From assembly GCA_025677815.1 (NCBI GenBank), contig JAIXMP010000005.1, positions 744,001 through 808,000 of the forward strand: 64,000 bases of DNA, in the 5' to 3' direction. The notes under the pieces were generated by a model. It had not been told where the DNA came from. It ran no database searches and saw nothing but the letters and a program-made list of their open reading frames with translations. The DNA comes from Phascolomyces articulosus (lineage: Eukaryota > Mucoromycota > Mucoromycetes > Mucorales > Lichtheimiaceae). The position numbers and the translations under genes are program-made. How positions within the stretch are numbered: position 1 is the first letter of the stretch; the number at the start of each line of letters is the position of its first letter. Shown one piece after another: positions 61,013 to 64,000 of this stretch.

Positions 61013-62932
61013 TTAGTAGTTGTAATATAATAGGGCTTGCATGAATTGTTGTTGTTGAACCTCTTTTAAATGGTGATGAATATGTGCTTCAAATTCGGCT
61101 TTTGTGTCGTAAATATTATCGCATTCCTTATCATCGGTATTTTGTTTGAATCTACATAGAAACCCAACTATTTCATACTCGTATTTATCAATTTCTGGAT
61201 AAACTATAGACTCATCATCTTCGGATTCTTTAATACCATGATAATCGCAGTATTTTATCCAATACTTTTTAATCTGGGCCATGACTGTATCTAATCGACC
61301 GGCATATCCTTCTTTGTAATATTCTTCATCGTTCGTATACATGTAACATACATAAAAAATTTGGCCTCCACAGTGAAACGGTACAAAATGTCTCCACACA
61401 AACTCACTTTTTTTTTGAAATGTTTTTGAACAAGACTGGACTGGACATTTCAATATAGTGTCTTCATTCATGTGCTCGTCATTGATGTTGTGGTCTTCCT
61501 CGTTGTTCCTCTTGACACTCTTCTTCTTTTCCGATGCCTTGGTGTTGCGAATGGGCTGAACCTCAGTTGATGCAGCAGATGGGTCTTCATAATAGCTTTG
61601 AACATGCCTGGATCCAGCCTGAGAATGAACCATTTGAGGGAATAACGAATCAACTCGAGAATGAATTGTGCTCACTGCTTTGTCATCGACTGTAGAGGAA
61701 CTGGAAGGAGAGTAAGGAACAACGGTTTTCATCCTTCCAATGAACTCGTGTGCAGTAGTAGTTGCAGTAGTAGTTGGAGAATCGGAACATCCCATAGTTT
61801 GATCAAGTATACTTGAAGGAGAGGGGTAGTGTGTCTCAGATGGATTACTATCACTGGCACTATTTGGAACGACATTCGGTAATATATTAAAGCCGTTCAA
61901 TTTACCATATGACTGCTGTTGTTGTTATAAATTTATTTATGTCAGTTGATATAGACTAATGTAAAATAGTCATCTTATTCATTTAAAAAAGTAATCCGGA
62001 GTAAATGACATACCAAATATGCTGGATTCATAATAGGATTCTCTTGTGGTGACAGAAATACCTTTGCAGCATCTGAATTGATGGATAATTCATGATGTTG
62101 TGGTGGTTGGCTAGCAAAATTTTGATCCATTGTTCTTGCCGGTGGTGACGTAGTACATGAATTTCTACCAGTTTCGTTTCCATTATATCCTTGATTTCCA
62201 GGAACACTCATGGTCTGATGTAGATTGGCAAACAACTGTGCCGTTGCTAAAAAAAAAAAAAAATAAAAGTAGGTAATGATAATATTAAGATAAACTCAAA
62301 TTTCAAAATGTTTTCACAGGATATAAACTTACGTAATACGTTAGGCATAATTCTTTTCTTAGGCTGGGCATATTTCGCTGTAGAGGGAGGAACTGTAGTG
62401 TGTGACATGAACACTGTTATGTATATAAGAGAGAAAGTTATTACTTGTTAGTATGATGGTGTAATCTACTAATAATTGGACATATAACTACCTTGTTGTT
62501 GTCGTTGGTGCTGATGTGTGGCAACACGTGATGATCCAAGTGTTGTAAATCCACTGTTGGCACTTTTATTACTTGGAAAGTTTGAATTATAAATTTGATG
62601 TCCCGCCGGAAATTTCGAACTGCAGGTTAGCGAGAGATTTTTCCTGCTCTCCTCTTGTTTGTCTAACTTTCTATTATGCAACTTCCTCTTTTACCTATTA
62701 TCATCTTGTACACTACTAGCTGTTGTTGATTTTCTCGTCAACGTAGTAATATGGTGCTCCCAAGGAATAAAAAGAGCATTTGCATTACTAGGATCTCCAT
62801 GCCCAAATACCTGTCTATAGCAACTATTTATTTAATCATAATATGAATGAGTAGAAACAAATATTTATTTTCAGTTCTATTCCTCAAATACATATGACAA
62901 AGGAGTAGAAGTTACCTAGTATTGTTAGACAT
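61013..62932 (-). CDS. C2H2-like zinc-finger protein, cluster member 4
   Basis: Six exons (62916-62932, 62695-62814, 62492-62619, 62333-62413, 62014-62246, 61013-61915) give 493 aa, all in phase. The first exon is only 17 nt (MSNNT plus AG). The long N terminus is S/T/P/Q-rich; PKKRIMPN in exon 4 and KASEKKKSVKR are candidate nuclear signals. Finger 1 is C350, C355, H369, H374 (CPVQSCSKTF...FVWRHFVPFH). The linker GRLDTVMAQIKKYWIKYC is shared with members 1 and 2. Finger 2 is CRFKQNTDDKEC followed by a histidine-rich end (EAHIHHH). The exon 6 acceptor could be one CAG further downstream. Its exon structure and 5' exons match broken member 2 best. Confidence 0.8.
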
Positions 62933-64000
62933 GGTATTCGCATTACATGTCATTGTTGAGCTATTAATTGTACGTTAGATATATACGATATAGTATAAAA
63001 AAATAAAATAAAATAAAATCAAAAGGTTATATAAACAAACGAAAAGAAAGAGAATCAACGACATTTATATAAAGGACTTGGTATTTCCGATTTATTGGCA
63101 TTAAGGTAACCAGAATGCCAATCGGTTCGGTTGACAAGATCAATTGCCGGATGATCGAGACAAATATGGCGGCTTAGTTGTTATACTTTTTTTTTGGGGG
63201 GGGAGTGGAAGAAATAAGAATGAGGCATTTTATGATTCGCTCTCTAATCATTTTGGGGGGGGGTTGTCCAGAGATTATTTTGGTTACAAATAACCACTCA
63301 TTAGAATGATATTAAAAATTGGGCGCACAGTTTTTGTTTTTGTTTTCTTTTACCTGACAGTGTGTTTTATACACCCAAAAAAACGTCAGATGATAGGTTC
63401 TATCATGTAAAAAAATGCTGATAACTGTCGCCAGCAATTGAAATATTAAGCTTCCCTTCTCTTTTTTTTTTCCACGCCTCTTCGTTATCGTTTTCATCAT
63501 CATTCCCTTCTTTATTTTACAGTATTATCTCATTATATAAAGGTAGAACGCTTTTTAATTATCACCATTCTTAATACATTATCACATAATATAAAAATTA
63601 TATTCCATGAATCTTACAGCTATGAACATGTAATTTAATGTTGTTATTCCTGTTTTAAAAAAACTATTGTGTAAGAAAAAAGAACACATTTCTGTAAAAG
63701 ATAAACAAAAGGTTCCACTTTTTTGTTGATTACACAAAGAGACGATTTCATTATTGTGCAGTATTTCACTTTAATATTCCCTTTTATGTATCGCTTTGAT
63801 ATGACATAAGGATATTTTTATTTAGGAATTAGTGTCTGGATGGATCCGTCTATTTTATTTAGAAAAAACAAACCACGAAACATCAACACATGTACTTCCT
63901 TCTCCTCTTCCTTTTTAATGATATTATTACATGGAATATAATAAACAGGTGGTTAAAGTTGATCCATTTTATCCAGCGCAAAATCCTTGTCTATCTTTTT
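62933..64000. other. Intergenic to window edge, no gene seen
   Basis: Promoter side of zinc-finger member 4, with a TATATA-like tract near 62980-62995 (minus) and AAAAT repeats near 63000-63018. G-runs at 63196-63204 and 63254-63263. No supported coding region up to the edge. Confidence 0.5.

Overview
This is an AT-rich, intron-rich eukaryotic window. Genes are split by many short GT-AG introns (roughly 50 to 200 bp) and separated by long intergenic stretches. Malate synthase with a C-terminal AKL peroxisomal signal, a G-protein alpha subunit ending in DSGIL, and compact introns point to a fungus. I favour Mucoromycota (Mucorales-like), but this is inference from gene style, not from a marker gene.

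Conserved genes, left to right: the 3' end of an unidentified gene (1-87, +); a metallo-beta-lactamase-fold hydrolase (3675-4469, -, one exon); an SLC35F6/EamA-type membrane transporter (7752-9480, -, five exons) with an in-frame TGA at codon 50; malate synthase of the glyoxylate cycle (16944-18987, -, four exons); soluble inorganic pyrophosphatase (21810-23456, +, seven exons); and a class III-like heterotrimeric Galpha (41974-43987, +, nine exons).

From 23.7 to 40 kb lies a repeat-rich block built around an unrecognised seven-exon family with a C-terminal PKKRK nuclear-localisation-like motif. Copy A (-) has a 19-bp deletion. Copy B (+) has a small transposon in exon 1 and a further break in exon 2. 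Copy C (+) is intact (485 aa). B and C share about 3.26 kb that looks identical, flanked on both sides by clearly diverged paralogous sequence, which is the pattern left by gene conversion. The block also carries a 5'-truncated LINE with a 17-bp target duplication and a head-to-tail pair of putative tRNA-derived SINEs.

From 46 to 48.6 kb is a decayed PIF/Harbinger transposon with two convergent genes: a DDE transposase and a coiled-coil accessory protein. From 50 to 63 kb is a cluster of four members of one zinc-finger family in alternating orientation (+, -, +, -). Three look intact (407, 434 and 493 aa) and one is broken. Each pairs an N-terminal polar, low-complexity region with two or three C2H2-like fingers near the C terminus.

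Intergenic DNA holds at least three small elements with terminal inverted repeats, a dispersed repeat pair 10 kb apart, homopolymer runs and microsatellites. I saw no rRNA, convincing functional tRNA or CRISPR array. Exon coordinates were placed by eye from splice consensus, reading frame and recall of homologous proteins; no alignment was run.
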